DNA of 64,000 nucleotides from Eutypa lata. Its lineage: Eukaryota > Ascomycota > Sordariomycetes > Xylariales > Diatrypaceae. Positions within the stretch are counted from its first letter, which is position 1. The number at the start of each line of letters is the position of its first letter. The translations under genes and the position numbers were made by a program. The notes beneath the pieces are model-generated. The model was not told the origin of the DNA, ran no database searches, and saw only the letters and a list, made by a program, of their open reading frames with translations. Location of the stretch: assembly GCA_022661535.1 (NCBI GenBank), contig JAKULF010000005.1:5704001-5768000 (forward strand). Direction: 5' to 3'. Of this stretch, positions 12,156-23,430 are shown piece after piece.

Positions 12156-12229
12156 AAAGTGGAGCATAGCCTCAATAAATATATAGCCTCAATAGGGTGG
12201 CTCTAAAAATACCCCCTGGCGCGCTATTG
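12156..12229 (-). repeat. inverted repeat, right arm end (inner plus outer)
   Basis: Bases 12156-12205 pair with 11298-11347, and 12207-12229 pair with 10439-10461. Here both parts are contiguous, which shows the uninterrupted form of the element end. Confidence 0.8.
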
Positions 12230-12910
12230 AAGGTGTCACCTAGCCTCTACATACTACGTACAAGGTAGTTTATTCGTACTAGTCTGATATGCATGTGGCT
12301 TGTGCTATGGCACGCATGTGGCCCAGCTGCCCAGCTGCCCAGGTGGCACACTTTGAAGGCGCCTACGTAGGTAGTCTAATTAGTCTACTTTGGAGAGTCC
12401 CGCGCTATTTAAGCTCGGACAGGGGTTTTAATTGAAATGGCTGGGCGCAACGCGAAACTTAAGATGAATGCCCCTCCGGGCGCGTCAAGTCTGCGACAAA
12501 GTTAATTGTCCAGTGGCGTCTCAACTTACCAGCCACCAGATTTTAAGCAGGGCGCATTCATTCTCTTAAGCAACCACTGCCCTTTCTTCGTCCAGTTTAT
12601 TCCGTCTTCGTCTAACTTTTACTTGGGAATGCCCTTCTAATTTTGTAAATCTAAGCATTTTCCCTCTAAATTCTTTACCCAGATACCTCACACTCTCGGA
12701 AGCAGCTTCCAACACAAAATCGACCGAATCTCGTCCTTCCGCTTTATATCTACTTTTAATTTCAAGTTCTGCCTTACCATCATCCTATATACGATACGCA
12801 CCGCTCAATTATAGCAAATCCTTGGTCTTTGTCAGTCGAATCACCTTTGGAATTCTGGTTAGCCAACGTGGTTGCCCCGATCATTTCTCGGTTGTCTATA
12901 CCTCGATCCA
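12230..12910. other. 5' region of the centromeric histone gene
   Basis: Between the foldback element and the CENP-A start. The last 350 bases are pyrimidine-rich on the + strand (TTTCTTCGTCC..., TTCCGTCTTCG...), as is common near fungal transcription starts. A CCCAGCTGCCCAGCTGCCCAG short repeat lies near 12321-12341. No gene of its own. Confidence 0.5.
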
Positions 12911-13458
12911 ATGCGGAGAGGTGCTGGTGGTAGAGGGCGGGGAGGTGCCAGAGGTGGCCGCCGGCGAGCATCAGCAGCTCAGCGTAAGTTTTGGACTCGG
13001 CCTTGGGTGCTTATGTATTAGATGTTGGACGACTAACCCGAATCATAGCCGGTGATCCTGTTCCTATCGGCCGGAGAAGACGCTACCGCCCCGGTACCCT
13101 AGCTCTAAGAGAGATTAGAAGACTGCAGAACAATACTGATCTTCTGCTGAAGAAATTGCCCTTTTCAAGAGTTGTATGTTACCATGCTCAAACCCTTCCG
13201 GTGGAAACCCGGTTCCCGGCGCAAAGCTAATGAGAGGCACAGGTACGTGATATAGCCGTAACCATGCGACCGAGAGACGAAGCCTTCCGATGGCAGTCGC
13301 AAGCCATTCTGGCGCTTCAGGAAGCTACCGAAGCTTTCCTGATCCACTTATTCGAGGATGCCAACCTTTGCGCCATCCACGCAAAGCGCGTAACGATCAT
13401 GCAAAAAGATATACAACTTGCGAGAAGGATACGTGGCGTATGGGGTGGAATTGGTTAG
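12911..13458 (+). CDS. cenH3: centromeric histone H3 variant, CENP-A/CenH3
   Basis: Replaces H3 in centromeric nucleosomes and marks the kinetochore site. Three exons: 12911-12983, 13049-13173 and 13243-13458; introns 65 and 69 bp. Protein 137 residues. Seen: an Arg/Gly-rich tail ([16 protein letters not shown]) without the H3 ARTKQTARKS sequence, then REIRRLQ (alpha-N), [19 protein letters not shown] (alpha-2), [20 protein letters not shown] (loop 2 region), and the C-terminus [11 protein letters not shown]. Gln in place of the canonical Pro in IMPKD and the WGG tail are typical of fungal CenH3. The tail is short for a CenH3. The chosen ATG is the first in frame after the pyrimidine-rich leader; a further 5' exon cannot be excluded. 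Confidence 0.95.
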
Positions 13459-14355
13459 CGAAGCTGCTAGTCTTCAGTGAACTTGCCAAATGGGAGGCGT
13501 GTACGAGAGTTATAGGAGTTTCGGATGAACTATATGGTGGAAAAGAGTGAGCTGGCGTTTGGCGTTTTTGAGCTAGGATTGGAAGGCAGGTCCCAAAGGT
13601 TGCGGGCCTAATGATACCTCAGTGTTTTTCGCCCTGATGCCGATTTTGAGATTTTAACCCATTCGTGTGCTGCAGCGTGTGTAAGAACGGTATACGCAAA
13701 GAGCTTTCTAGGCAACATTATACATCAATTGCAAAGAACAACAACCTTGAAAGGGAAAAAGAAAAGCAACATGTCTCTGTGCGTCCTTACATCCAGTACA
13801 GTAATTAGGTACATGCATATATAGGTAGGTAAATACATCCATGTGTACCTAATGTATCTTTATGATAAATATGAAAATGTACCTACGTCTCAACATGAGA
13901 TGCTTCTAGCATGTAATGGTCAAGAGTCTTTTAAACTGAAGTCAATAGCCTAAAAAAGCTGCCAGCACCTGACTGCATTCTTCAACCTCTTTTCTCCTTT
14001 CTTATTGGTGTACCTACCTAACTGTCAGGGGTTTGAAAATGCGCTGAGCTTCTAGTTAATGTTTTAGCGCCAGGTACGGTACACTTACAGTACCTGCACA
14101 GGTACCTAAGCTAAGAACTACTGAGCCTCAAAGGCTGGTTTTGTGACGTCAGTACTAATCGGTCTTCCACTGCCGATTTCAATGGACTAGTAACCAGTCA
14201 ACGATAACCTCCCCTGGCACGTTTCTATATTTATTCTCTAGTCTAGCAATCTGTTTCCTCTTTATTCTTCTCCAACCATTCATATCGATACTAGCAAAAA
14301 CAGAGCGTATTCGAGAACGGAAACAAGGAAGCAACAAAACGCTCAATTACTTAAC
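13459..14355. other. intergenic between CENP-A and FUN14
   Basis: Contains the CENP-A 3' flank and FUN14 promoter. Short TAGGTAGGTA runs occur near 13823-13830, and GGTACC/GTACCTGC-type repeats near 14070-14110. CT-rich sequence precedes the FUN14 start. No coding frame supported. Confidence 0.5.
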
Positions 14356-14942
14356 ATGTCGCTGGTCAGGGTGTTGGCTAGGCCCGTCGTGCGTCAGCGC
14401 GCCCTTCAGCATGCTTTCAGTGCCACCATAGGCTTATCTTTCGGCTCAGCTGTCATACTTAAGCAGCAGCCCAAGGTGCGGTTCGATTCGCTGCCTGTCC
14501 CAAGGTCAAAGGAGTCGGCTGTCGGCAAACAGGAAAGACTAGACCCAGAGCTCATGAGGCAGCTGTCCGGGGGGAGTGTAACCGGTCCGTCTCGTCTAGA
14601 TACACCTTTTGGGACGCTAATAACTAATGCTGGTACTGTTCTTTAGGGTTTCTAAGTGGCCTGGTAATCAGCTTCTTCTCACGGACCTTAGTGCTATTAT
14701 TAGGAGCTGTTATTGTCGTTGTCCAGGTAAAAATAACGAAGTTTCCCATCCTAGGCCGTTCCCTCTTAACGCTTACATACCTCTGCTAGGTCGCTTCAAG
14801 ATACGGCATCAATCTCATCGACCAGCTAAGAGTAAAGCAACGGCTAGGGAGTTCTCGGGTCTTAGTAGCATTACAGAAGGACCCAGCATTCAAGCTGTCA
14901 TTTGGGCTGTTTTTTGCCATGTCGGCATTCATGCAGTTCTAG
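14356..14942 (+). CDS. FUN14 family mitochondrial membrane protein
   Basis: Small membrane protein of the FUN14/FUNDC1 family, found in the mitochondrial outer membrane in animals, where FUNDC1 acts in mitophagy; the fungal role is less clear. Three exons: 14356-14584, 14647-14726 and 14790-14942; introns 62 and 63 bp. Protein 153 residues, typical length. Seen: a basic N-terminus, a hydrophobic segment near 23-37, then the FUN14 core GFLSGLVISFFSRT...VVQ, ARYGINLIDQL, and a final hydrophobic helix ending FMQF. Both splices fall inside the core and restore it. I see no obvious YxxL-type LC3-interacting site in the N-tail. Confidence 0.88.
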
Positions 14943-15034
14943 TAATGAGGCTATCTGATACGAAAACGATCATGTAGTTGAAGTGGGGGAATAGAAGCCC
15001 AGCGTTATTCCAGCTCATCTTTCTATAGTTGGAA

Positions 15035-17318
15035 TTAAAAGGCCCGTGTCTCCCTCTCCAGCCATGCCAATGTTAGCTGGTCGCCCTCAAAGTAACCCTT
15101 TGTCTTGTTCCAGATGTCAGCATTGTACTCATTTAGCCACTGCCTCTCTACATTTGTCAATAAGCTTGGGTCGATGAGCTTCCGGCAGTAAGGAACCATA
15201 GTAACGTGCTCGAATCCAAGATATGGCCTGTCGCCAAACGAGTGCTTTGTCTTTACTTCTCGAGCCATGATGATGTTTTCGATACGTATGCCGAATGAGC
15301 CATCTACGTAGAAGCCAGGCTCGTTAGAGATGACATTCCCGGGCGAGAGCGGTACCTCCGAGAATTGTATCCTAGTCCCGATACCAATTGGACCCTCGTG
15401 GACGTTCAGGTAGGACCCGACACCGTGTCCAGTGCCGTGGCGGTAATCCAGCCCTTGCCGCTAGGATTTAAAGTTAGTATGATTCCATCATTCTCCGGAC
15501 ATCGAGTGATTCTCACCCATAGATGTTGACGCGCTAGGCAGTCTAATGCGAAGCCTGTGGTGCCTTTGGGGAAGACGGCCATATCTAATGCTATGTTGCC
15601 TTGAAGCACGAGTGTGTATGCTTCGATCTCGGCGTCAGTCGGATTGCCAAAGTGCAAGGTTCGAGTCACGTCGGTAGTGCCATCAAGGTATTGCGCTCCC
15701 GAGTCACACAGGTAGACGGCGTTGGAGTCGATAGTCGCGCATTTGCCTGGCTGGGGCTTGTAGTGGATGACGGCAGCGCTGAACAAGTAGAAATGAGTAA
15801 GAATATGATTACCGTGGCATTTATGGTTTACTCACTTTGCTCCAGTTGATGAGATAGTGTCGAACGAAAGTCCCACGTAGTCCTTCTGCTTCGCTCGGAG
15901 AGACTCTAGCTTATCTGCCCCTTCCACCTCGTCGATCTGGGCCTTCTTCTGGATTAGTTGATCCTCCAACCATGCGAAGTACTCTATCAGTGCCGCCCCA
16001 TCTCTGACATGACAGGATCTCATCCCCTCTAGTTCAGTATCATTCTTGATAGCTTTAGCGTCGCTGATAGGGCTTCTCAGTTCCGTCACCATAGCATCAC
16101 CCCCCAAGGCCCGTTTCAGGGCCCAGGAAGCTCTATTCGAAATGATGAACTTCTTTTGTTCCCCGGAATCTTCAGCATTTGCGCTCCTTGCTGACTGACT
16201 AAGCGCAGTAGCATCTTCGAAGATGGCGTGATATGGCTTGACAGATACTCCATTCTTGTCAAGGTACGACTGACAACCAGGGTCTAGTTTGGATGAGTCC
16301 ACGTACAGGGTAGCCTCATCAGGGGTAATGATGGCATATGAAAAGAAAACGGGGTTGTAAGGAATATCATTCCCCCGGAGATTGAATAGCCACGCAACCT
16401 CATCGAGCATCGAGACGACGAACCCAAGAGACTTATTTTTATCCAGCTCCTTTCGCAGCTCGGTCAGCTTAGTAGTGACATCTTTACCGGAAAATTGCTG
16501 GCCTAATACGATGACGGGTTCACTGGGCCTCGCAGATCTCTCGTCACCCCAGACCTGATCAACTAGGTTCCCTGCGAGAGGCACTAAATCCTTGCCACCA
16601 CTCTTCTTGATCTTCTCCAACAGCTTCTTAGCCACATTGCTCGTCAGCAGAGTAGGGTCGACAGCCACAATCTTTCCGCCCGCAGACTGCTCTGCAGTCC
16701 ACTCCTGCCAGGTTGGAACATCCTGGATACCTTGCTTGAGTAGCAACCAATTCCCATCAAGCTGTTTAGAAGCTTGGTTGAAGTAGCGGCCATCTGTCGC
16801 CAGGGCGGCTTTATCAAGAGTCACAACAGCGCAGCCGGCCGAACCGCTAAAACCAGAAATGAAAGCACGGCGGGCATCACAATCGGCAATGTATTCAGAA
16901 GAATGACTATCCTCCGACGGTACGACTTGATGACAGATTATGTGTTAGAGCTGTCTGTCATAACTGAAGAGGTGAAGAGGGGAGAAAGCAGGAGTGGGAG
17001 CGGGAGCGGGAGGGGAAAAGCAGCAGCAACAATAACAACAACAACAACAAAATATGTAAATTCAGCTGGCCTACTGTATACGTCGACTTTATTGGCGTCC
17101 ATAAGCTGACGCAGCTGAGACAGCTGAGCAGTCGTATCGACCTTGTCCATCCTGATAACGGCAGTGCTTCGCAATCGGATATTCAGGTTGGTGGTGGCTG
17201 TTAATCGGATATTCCCGGTACCGGTCACCAGATTCGGACAGGGGCGGGGAGATACGGCGGAGAATGCGGTCCGTGAGATGGCACGCGACACAGCCGAAAA
17301 GACGGGACGAAATTGCAT
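15035..17318 (-). CDS. ampp: Xaa-Pro aminopeptidase P (AMPP)
   Basis: Di-metal M24B peptidase that removes an N-terminal residue preceding proline. Four exons: 17318-17075, 16925-15836, 15778-15517 and 15460-15035; introns 149, 57 and 56 bp. Protein 673 residues. Seen: two creatinase-like N-terminal domains, then the pita-bread domain with ligands Asp470 and Asp481 (DSGAQY...TTD), His544 (GTGHGVG), Glu579 (NEPGFY) and Glu593 (IEN), spaced as in the family. The first 56 residues are rich in Arg, Ser and Thr with no acidic residue, like a mitochondrial leader, and Met57 begins the conserved protein, so a second, cytosolic product is possible. Convergent with FUN14, 92 bp apart. Confidence 0.95.
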
Positions 17319-18180
17319 TAAGAACTACAGATGTTTGTGAACAAATTTTGTCCTTGCGGCCATGTACGTAATGTGTCACGCGAGGGGGGAAGAAATTCAA
17401 CAATATAAGGCCCAATAGGAACACTGTGGCGTTCAGAGAGAAAGCAAATGCAAGACCTTCCTATATGTATCTTATTATGTAAAAGTGGGAGGTGCCTGAA
17501 TTCGGGACGTTACCTCATATGTAGGTAGGTAGGTAGGTAGGTACAACACAAAAGATAGGCACCACACACCAGATATAGTCTAGTTATAGGTACCTAACAG
17601 TTCCAATGTTTTCAAGTTCCACCAGATACCAAAAAAGAAAAAGAAGTAGATGCCCCACCAAACAAGCCTACAGCCCTGTACCTTAGGTATGTATGTAAGT
17701 AACGTACCTTAACTGCCTCCTACTTGGTGTAAACATCTACATGTAGGTAGTCCCATATAGGTATGCCTTCTTTTGCTCAGCATCGTTTTCCCAAGCGTAG
17801 CCTTTCCTGATTATGTAGATAATACCCTGAACTAATTTTTGACCATCAATGATGCTATTCATTAGGTGGCTGTTTCTATAGCATTTGATGCACGTCCCTT
17901 ATGCACCTTAGGTATGTAGGTACATGTTTTCAATATACATGCAAACCCATTCACCACTAACTCAAGCAGCCTTGCCCGTTTGCAACGCACCACGCACAAA
18001 TTATAGTTACTTGCTACAACTGCTACTATTACCAAGTTGCCCGATATCTTCAGCGTCTTTCACTGTTCACTTTAGTAAATCTCTCGTGGGCTCGTTTCCC
18101 GCGGATAGTCTTGGTGAACCCAGGACCTTCAACCATTTAGTCTGCCTTGACCAGTTAGCTCGCTGGTGATATCAGCAACT
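17319..18180. other. divergent intergenic region, AMPP / importin
   Basis: Shared upstream DNA of two divergently transcribed genes. It contains a (GTAG)n tract at 17521-17542 and further AGGTACCT-like short repeats at 17588, 17686 and 17908. No coding frame supported. Confidence 0.5.
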
Positions 18181-21100
18181 ATGGACGTGCGGACTCCGAC
18201 AACCCTAGAGGAAGTTGAACAGGTAGGTGAATTCCGTATCATCGTCGTGGGCGTTCATTGTACCCCCACGGGTTAGAAGTGGAGGGCAGAAGAATATTTC
18301 TAACTTTCATCCTTGTAGCTAATCCAAAGGTTATATGGCTCATCAGAAGAGGCAGATGTCAGGGTCCAAATTCAGGAAGTTCTCCAACGATTTCAGAAAT
18401 CTCCTGAAGGATGGCAGCTATCCCAGGCCCTGATAGCTCGGCCAGGTGACAATATCAAGGTCTTCGGTGTCTTGACTGTCATTGTCAAACTCAATACCGA
18501 AAGGTGCGCTAGTTACACCCTGCCAATGCCTTCTCCGGAGGCTCATTGCTGAACCGACTATAGCTTATCAGAGGAGACTGCCCTTTCTGTGCTGCAAAAC
18601 ATTATTTCGTGGCTCCTCACTGCCCTTTACGATGGTTCTGGACCATATGTTATCAAGAAGCTTTGCTCAGCCCTTGTCACGCACTTCAGGCATTATTGCC
18701 TTCTCTGGCCAAATTGTATAAGCCATCTTGCCCACTGTCTTTATTCTAATCAGAGTCTTCTCCCTAGCCAGAATTCTTTCTCTACCATTGAAATAGTCCA
18801 GAGTTTGACCCCTGAGAAATCTCGCTCAGCTATCTGGTTCTGTATGATATTAGCTGAAGAGGCCGAGAGACTCCTCCAATCCGATTCTACACATAGTATT
18901 GCTGTTCTCGAGTGCATGGCTGGCAATGCACATGACGCCAAATTGCTCATGGCACACTTTCTAGAGGTACCCAGCAGCCCAGCCACTCTTTCATGCCAAC
19001 AAGCAGCCATGAAATGCCTACACCCCTGGATCATCTATGCCCAAAAGGCTTCGAAACGACCTATCATCGAAGAACTGCAATCATTGATCCAGTCCGTTAT
19101 ACAATGTCTAGTCGTTGATGACTTATACGAGCCGGCAATCCAACTGTTAACTGATACCTTAGAGGATTGGGAACACTTCTTCACTCCCAATCATATCAAC
19201 ACCCTGTACTCCTTTTTCGAAAGCCCATGGGCACAGCAAAGGTATCAGGGGCTGTGCCAAGGAGACTTTGACATGGACTCGGTCAAATTTGGTGTGTTTT
19301 TATTGGCGTTTGCTAACGCACAGCAAAGCCAGTTGATGGACATGACAAGTGATAGGACCCTTAGCTTTCTAGGTGGCCTGACCAACCTACTCAAGATTGA
19401 CTGCTCATTCGCCGATGACGAGATATTTGTCCAAGCGCTTGAATTCTGGGGGCAATTTGTTGAATCTTTAAGCATGGAATATCTATCTGATTCGTTTGAG
19501 TGGGATCAGCCACCGCTATTGCAGATACGGGATGTCTTGTCTTCGGCCTGGCGAAAGCTTCAATTCCCTGATCCTGATGTGTTCAACTCCTGGGACTCAT
19601 CGGAAAGAAATGCTTTTAGTGAGGCACGTAAAGACTTGGCAGACCTTCTGCAGTACGTCCACACGATGACTGGGCGACCCCTCGTCTCCCTTTTTGCAGA
19701 CTCGATACTCCTAGCTTTGGAGAAGGCGAATTGGGCCGAGGTCGAAGCGGCAACATTCTGTTTAGGTGCTCTTTCTGACTGCATATCGGAGAAGGAAACA
19801 AACGACGACATCCTGACTAGAGTATTTGGGTCGCCGCTTTTCGATCTTTTACGGCAAACACAGAGCACTTTACCCAGTCGTGTCAGGCGGACATGCCTCT
19901 CCCTCGTCGAGCGTTATTCGGACTACTTCGGGCGCAACGAAATCTACCTCGAACCAGCCCTGAACCTGCTTTTCTCTGCAGTCGAGGATCCCCACCTAGC
20001 AATTTCTGCTTCTAAGTCGATATATAAACTGTGTTCATCATGCCGGTACCATTTTACATCCCAAGTTAATGCCTTTATTGAGCATTACAGCAACTTGCGC
20101 AATGGACAAAAGCTCGAATCCTTGCCTGAAGAGAGAATCGTCGGTGCTATCGCGTGCATAATACAGGCAGTCCCGGCTGCTCTCTCGAAAGCAGACTCTT
20201 TCCGAAGACTGCTCCTTATAATAAATATAGACATTGATTCATGCATGCAGCTCAGGTCGTGTGTGCCAGGAACAGTTGTAGCGGTCGACAACCCAGTAAG
20301 TTCCGTATCCTTTTTATACATATTGATACCGACCTTATCGGGATGCCCCTATATTTCGAGTAAAAATGAGTCACACCACCGGCGAACTATCACTAACGCG
20401 CCATGACAGATCATCTATCGAGCTTATGACAGGCCAGATTGCCCAGCTACACCAGTGGCATCAATAGAAGTAGCTGTCCTAGTGGCTATCCGAGCCCTTC
20501 GGTGTCTGTGTAGCGTAGCAAAGGGACTACAGGCCCTCAACGAATCAGCTGAAGATCTTGAATCCGGGGAGGAAGCTCGGACACTCTCTAACTTCCCGGA
20601 TGTGGCCCAGATGCATGTCGACATAATGGTGAGGATGGCGCTTATACTCCAAGGTTAGAAATAGCTAACTCCTGTCTAGGGTATTCTAGTCCAACTCAAG
20701 GACAAATACTCTGCTCAGGGTGAAGTAGTAGAGGTGCTTTGCTCTATACTGCGGGCAGGATTTTCTGAGACGGAAGTCGGACCGTTCGTGTTCCCACCGG
20801 ACATGGTGACGGCTTTCATTACTAGTACTTGGCACAATCGCATTCCTGTCGTGGTCAATACAGCAAGCGCCTTTTTGAGCTCGCTACACTACGGGGAGTA
20901 CAAGTCTCATGTGTCGCAGACTCTTACGCAGCTTCTACCATGGGTCCTTGGGCTCCTTAGCCAGCTTCTTGAACCCAATGAAGACCCCGAATTGGCACAG
21001 TCTTGCATAGAGTTCATCCAAAGAGCCATGCTTCGAAACCCAGGTATTTTCATGTCGCAGTCGTCAGACTCACTCGAGTTTATCTTCACCTTGGCCCTGA

Positions 21101-21643
21101 AGCTCCTCGATGAGAATGAGCCGCTACCCAAAGCTGCCGCTGCTGAGTTCTGGGTAAGTTTTCGCCTGCTAAACAGACTCTCACATCTCTTAAACAGGCA
21201 AATATATCGTTCTCAAATTTGTGGCTGGTGTATACATGCAATGTCGGTCTGGTGGTCCTAAGTACTAACAACCCGACGAATAGGCAGCATTTATACCGCT
21301 CAAAGCGGATGATCAGAGTACGCAGGCCGCAATTGACAGTGCTATCGTCCAGCTAGGCCCAGCTATATCTCGCTCCCTCATTCAGAACTTCGGCGGGAAT
21401 GCGGCAAGGAGTCAATTAGACAAGCTATGTGATCCATTGAAGAGACTAGTAGTGCAGCATATTAATGCTCGCCACTGGCTTGAGGCTGCTCTGAACAGCC
21501 CTTCATTTCCTGGAGAGAAGACAACTCCTGCTGACAAGACAACATTTCTGAAGAAGGTCATCAGCCTTCGCGGTCAGCGCGGTACAAACCAAGTCGTCAA
21601 AGACTTCTGGTGTGCATGTCGGGGGTTGGATACATATCGTTGA
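18181..21643 (+). CDS. karyopherin-beta, importin-13/Kap122-like
   Basis: Nuclear transport receptor built of HEAT repeats that carries cargo through nuclear pores under Ran control. Six exons: 18181-18222, 18319-18503, 18564-20295, 20410-20628, 20680-21153 and 21284-21643. Protein 1003 residues, normal for the importin-13 group. Seen: an N-terminal importin-beta-like segment (EEVEQLIQRLYG), helical repeats throughout, and a conserved C-terminal stretch FLKKVISLRGQRG followed by VVKDFWCACRGL. Cargo cannot be read from sequence. Uncertain point: the last intron (21154-21283) contains GCAAATATATCG...CTG at about 21199-21228 flanked by AG and GT, which would add ten residues in frame. I prefer skipping it because FW-AAFIPL reads naturally. 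Confidence 0.88.
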
Positions 21644-21960
21644 TAAAACAATGTTGGTCTTAAAGGTTTAGCAGCGAAACTGAAAGACTTCCTACTATAG
21701 GTATAGACTCTATTTGTAGATTACCCAGGGCCGAGAAGTAGAACTAGCCATACAATGAATGTATTCTAAGATGTTTTGACATAAAACGTACATGATTTTC
21801 TCAATCTGTAACAACGTAGTGCATATATCCTTCTAGAGGACCTAATTTTCCCGCTAGGATACGCATATACATATGTACAACTTTATTATAAAATATTGCT
21901 GTAAATATATACCTAGGTATATATAAGTACATATAATATATACACATACACACACACACG
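21644..21960. other. convergent 3' region with a short CA tract
   Basis: Lies between the stop codons of the importin and mitochondrial TrpRS genes and should contain both 3' UTRs. A+T-rich, with ATATAC repeats and a (CA)n tract at about 21942-21959. Confidence 0.6.
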
Positions 21961-23430
21961 CTACGTCGCAGCTAACCCGACGGCGTCCCTAACAATGCGC
22001 ATAGTCTCAGCAGCATTCTGCCTCGCCTTTTCAGCACCCTCTGCCTGTATGCCGTCGAGATACTTGCCGCCTGCCCTGTTTAAAACGTCGTCAAATCGGT
22101 CTCGTATGCCGGCTAGTTCTTGGGTAACAGCCTTTACGACCTCCCTTTTTAGATCGCCTAACGTTAGACCAGAGAGCTCCTCCGCCAGCTCAGCAGGTGT
22201 AGCGCGCACGACGCTCCCGTCTTCAGGGCTAATGGTAGTAGTGCACTGCGATAGGATCTCTAGGAGGTTGGCGACTCCGGGCCGTCTGGTGGGCTCGTAC
22301 GTGACAATATTGAGCGAGTCTGTCACGGCGCCCATGACGCGCTGCCGAATCTCGTCGGGGGGCGCTGTGATTAGGATCCGTGACCGGTGGTTCAAGGCCG
22401 ATTTAGACATCTTGTTGAGCGGGTTCACGAGTGACATGACGCGCGACGAGGGCGCTGCAGGTTGTAGATTGTCGTTTAGCTTCATCCGAGGGCGTGAAGA
22501 TCAAAATTAGTGGTAGGTGTAAAGACTCACTTGTTATTGTCTCGGGGGAGACGAGATGCGGCCCGTAGGTGCTATTGAAGTTTGTGGCGCATTCTCTGGA
22601 GAACTCGAGATGCTGCCTCTGGTCATCGCCGACTGGGACGTGAGTGGCCCTGTGAACCAATATGTCGGCTGCTTGGAGGACCGGGTACGAGAAGAGTCCA
22701 AGCTTCAATTGCGCAGCTACGGACTCGTCGAATTCCCGAGCCTTATTGTTCATTTGTAGCTTACTCTAGCTCGCCTGTTAGAAGGAACCACGGGGTGAGG
22801 GTATGTGTTTTGCGGCACAAACCTTCCATTGGGTCATCCTGCCCAGATATCCCATAGACGCGGTGCAGCTCAGAATCCACATCAGCTCAGTATGCTCCGG
22901 CACCTAGGCAAGGCCGAGAGAGATGAGCAATTGTCAGTTGGTTAATCCAATAAATGCCCCACGGAGTTGTTTTCCACAATCCCCCCTTTTCTAGGTCTGC
23001 CGGATGGATGCGCACTCACCGAGGATTGATAGAACAAAATGGATTTGTCGGGATCCAAGCCGATGGCCATCAGAGCAGCTAGCATCTCGCGCTTATGCTG
23101 CATGAGCACGAGGGCATCTTGAGGCATGGTGATGGCGTGCAGGTCGACGATGGAAAAGAGCAGCTTAGCGTCGTCAGGGGCCTCTTCCTGTAGCCACTTC
23201 CACTGGCGCATGGCACCTAGGTAGTTACCCAGGTGCGGCACGCCTGTGGGTTGTATGCCGGAGAAGATGACGGGGGCATTTTCATTATCGTGCGAGCGCT
23301 GTTGCGGCTGTTCTTGAAGGATTTGCGAGTATGAGCACCGTGGGGACAGGAACTGCCTCGCGAGACGCTGCTTTGCTGCGTTGACCAATGATGGCCTGCT
23401 GCGCCGGGTGCAAGCCGACACAACGGGCAT
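21961..23430 (-). CDS. MSW1: mitochondrial tryptophanyl-tRNA synthetase
   Basis: Class I aminoacyl-tRNA synthetase that charges mitochondrial tRNA-Trp. Four exons: 23430-23020, 22903-22823, 22765-22531 and 22454-21961; introns 116, 57 and 76 bp. Protein 406 residues. Seen: a basic leader ([14 protein letters not shown]...), the HIGH-type motif HLGN at about 66-69 ([13 protein letters not shown]), the TrpRS stretch MTQWKSKLQ rebuilt across an intron, and a perfect KMSKS at about 257-261. The last intron ends at CTGCAG before CGCCCTCGTCG; the nearer AG would shift the frame. Bacterial-type sequence, so it is the organellar and not the cytosolic enzyme. Confidence 0.95.

Larger units (their letters stand above)
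10439..12229. mobile_element. foldback-type element with minisatellite arms
   Basis: A non-coding element bounded by a perfect 23-bp inverted repeat (10439-10461 and 12207-12229; first bases CAATAGCGCGCCAGGGGG). A second, adjoining inverted repeat of about 50 bp lies at 11298-11347 and 12156-12205. The arms continue inward with shared stretches and with the same 17-bp minisatellite in opposite orientation. A short A+T-rich spacer separates the arms (about 11561-11700). There is no transposase-like frame, so any mobility would depend on proteins made elsewhere. This layout resembles foldback elements or large MITEs. I could not identify a clean target-site duplication: a TA lies inside both ends, and ATTGAAGGT occurs on both sides but offset. 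Confidence 0.7.

Noticed and set aside
11656..12175. Three overlapping minus-strand frames of 136-160 codons
   Set aside because: They are the 17-bp minisatellite read in three frames (Tyr-Lys-Leu-Pro, Ser-Cys-His repeats); any frame is open because the unit has no stop.
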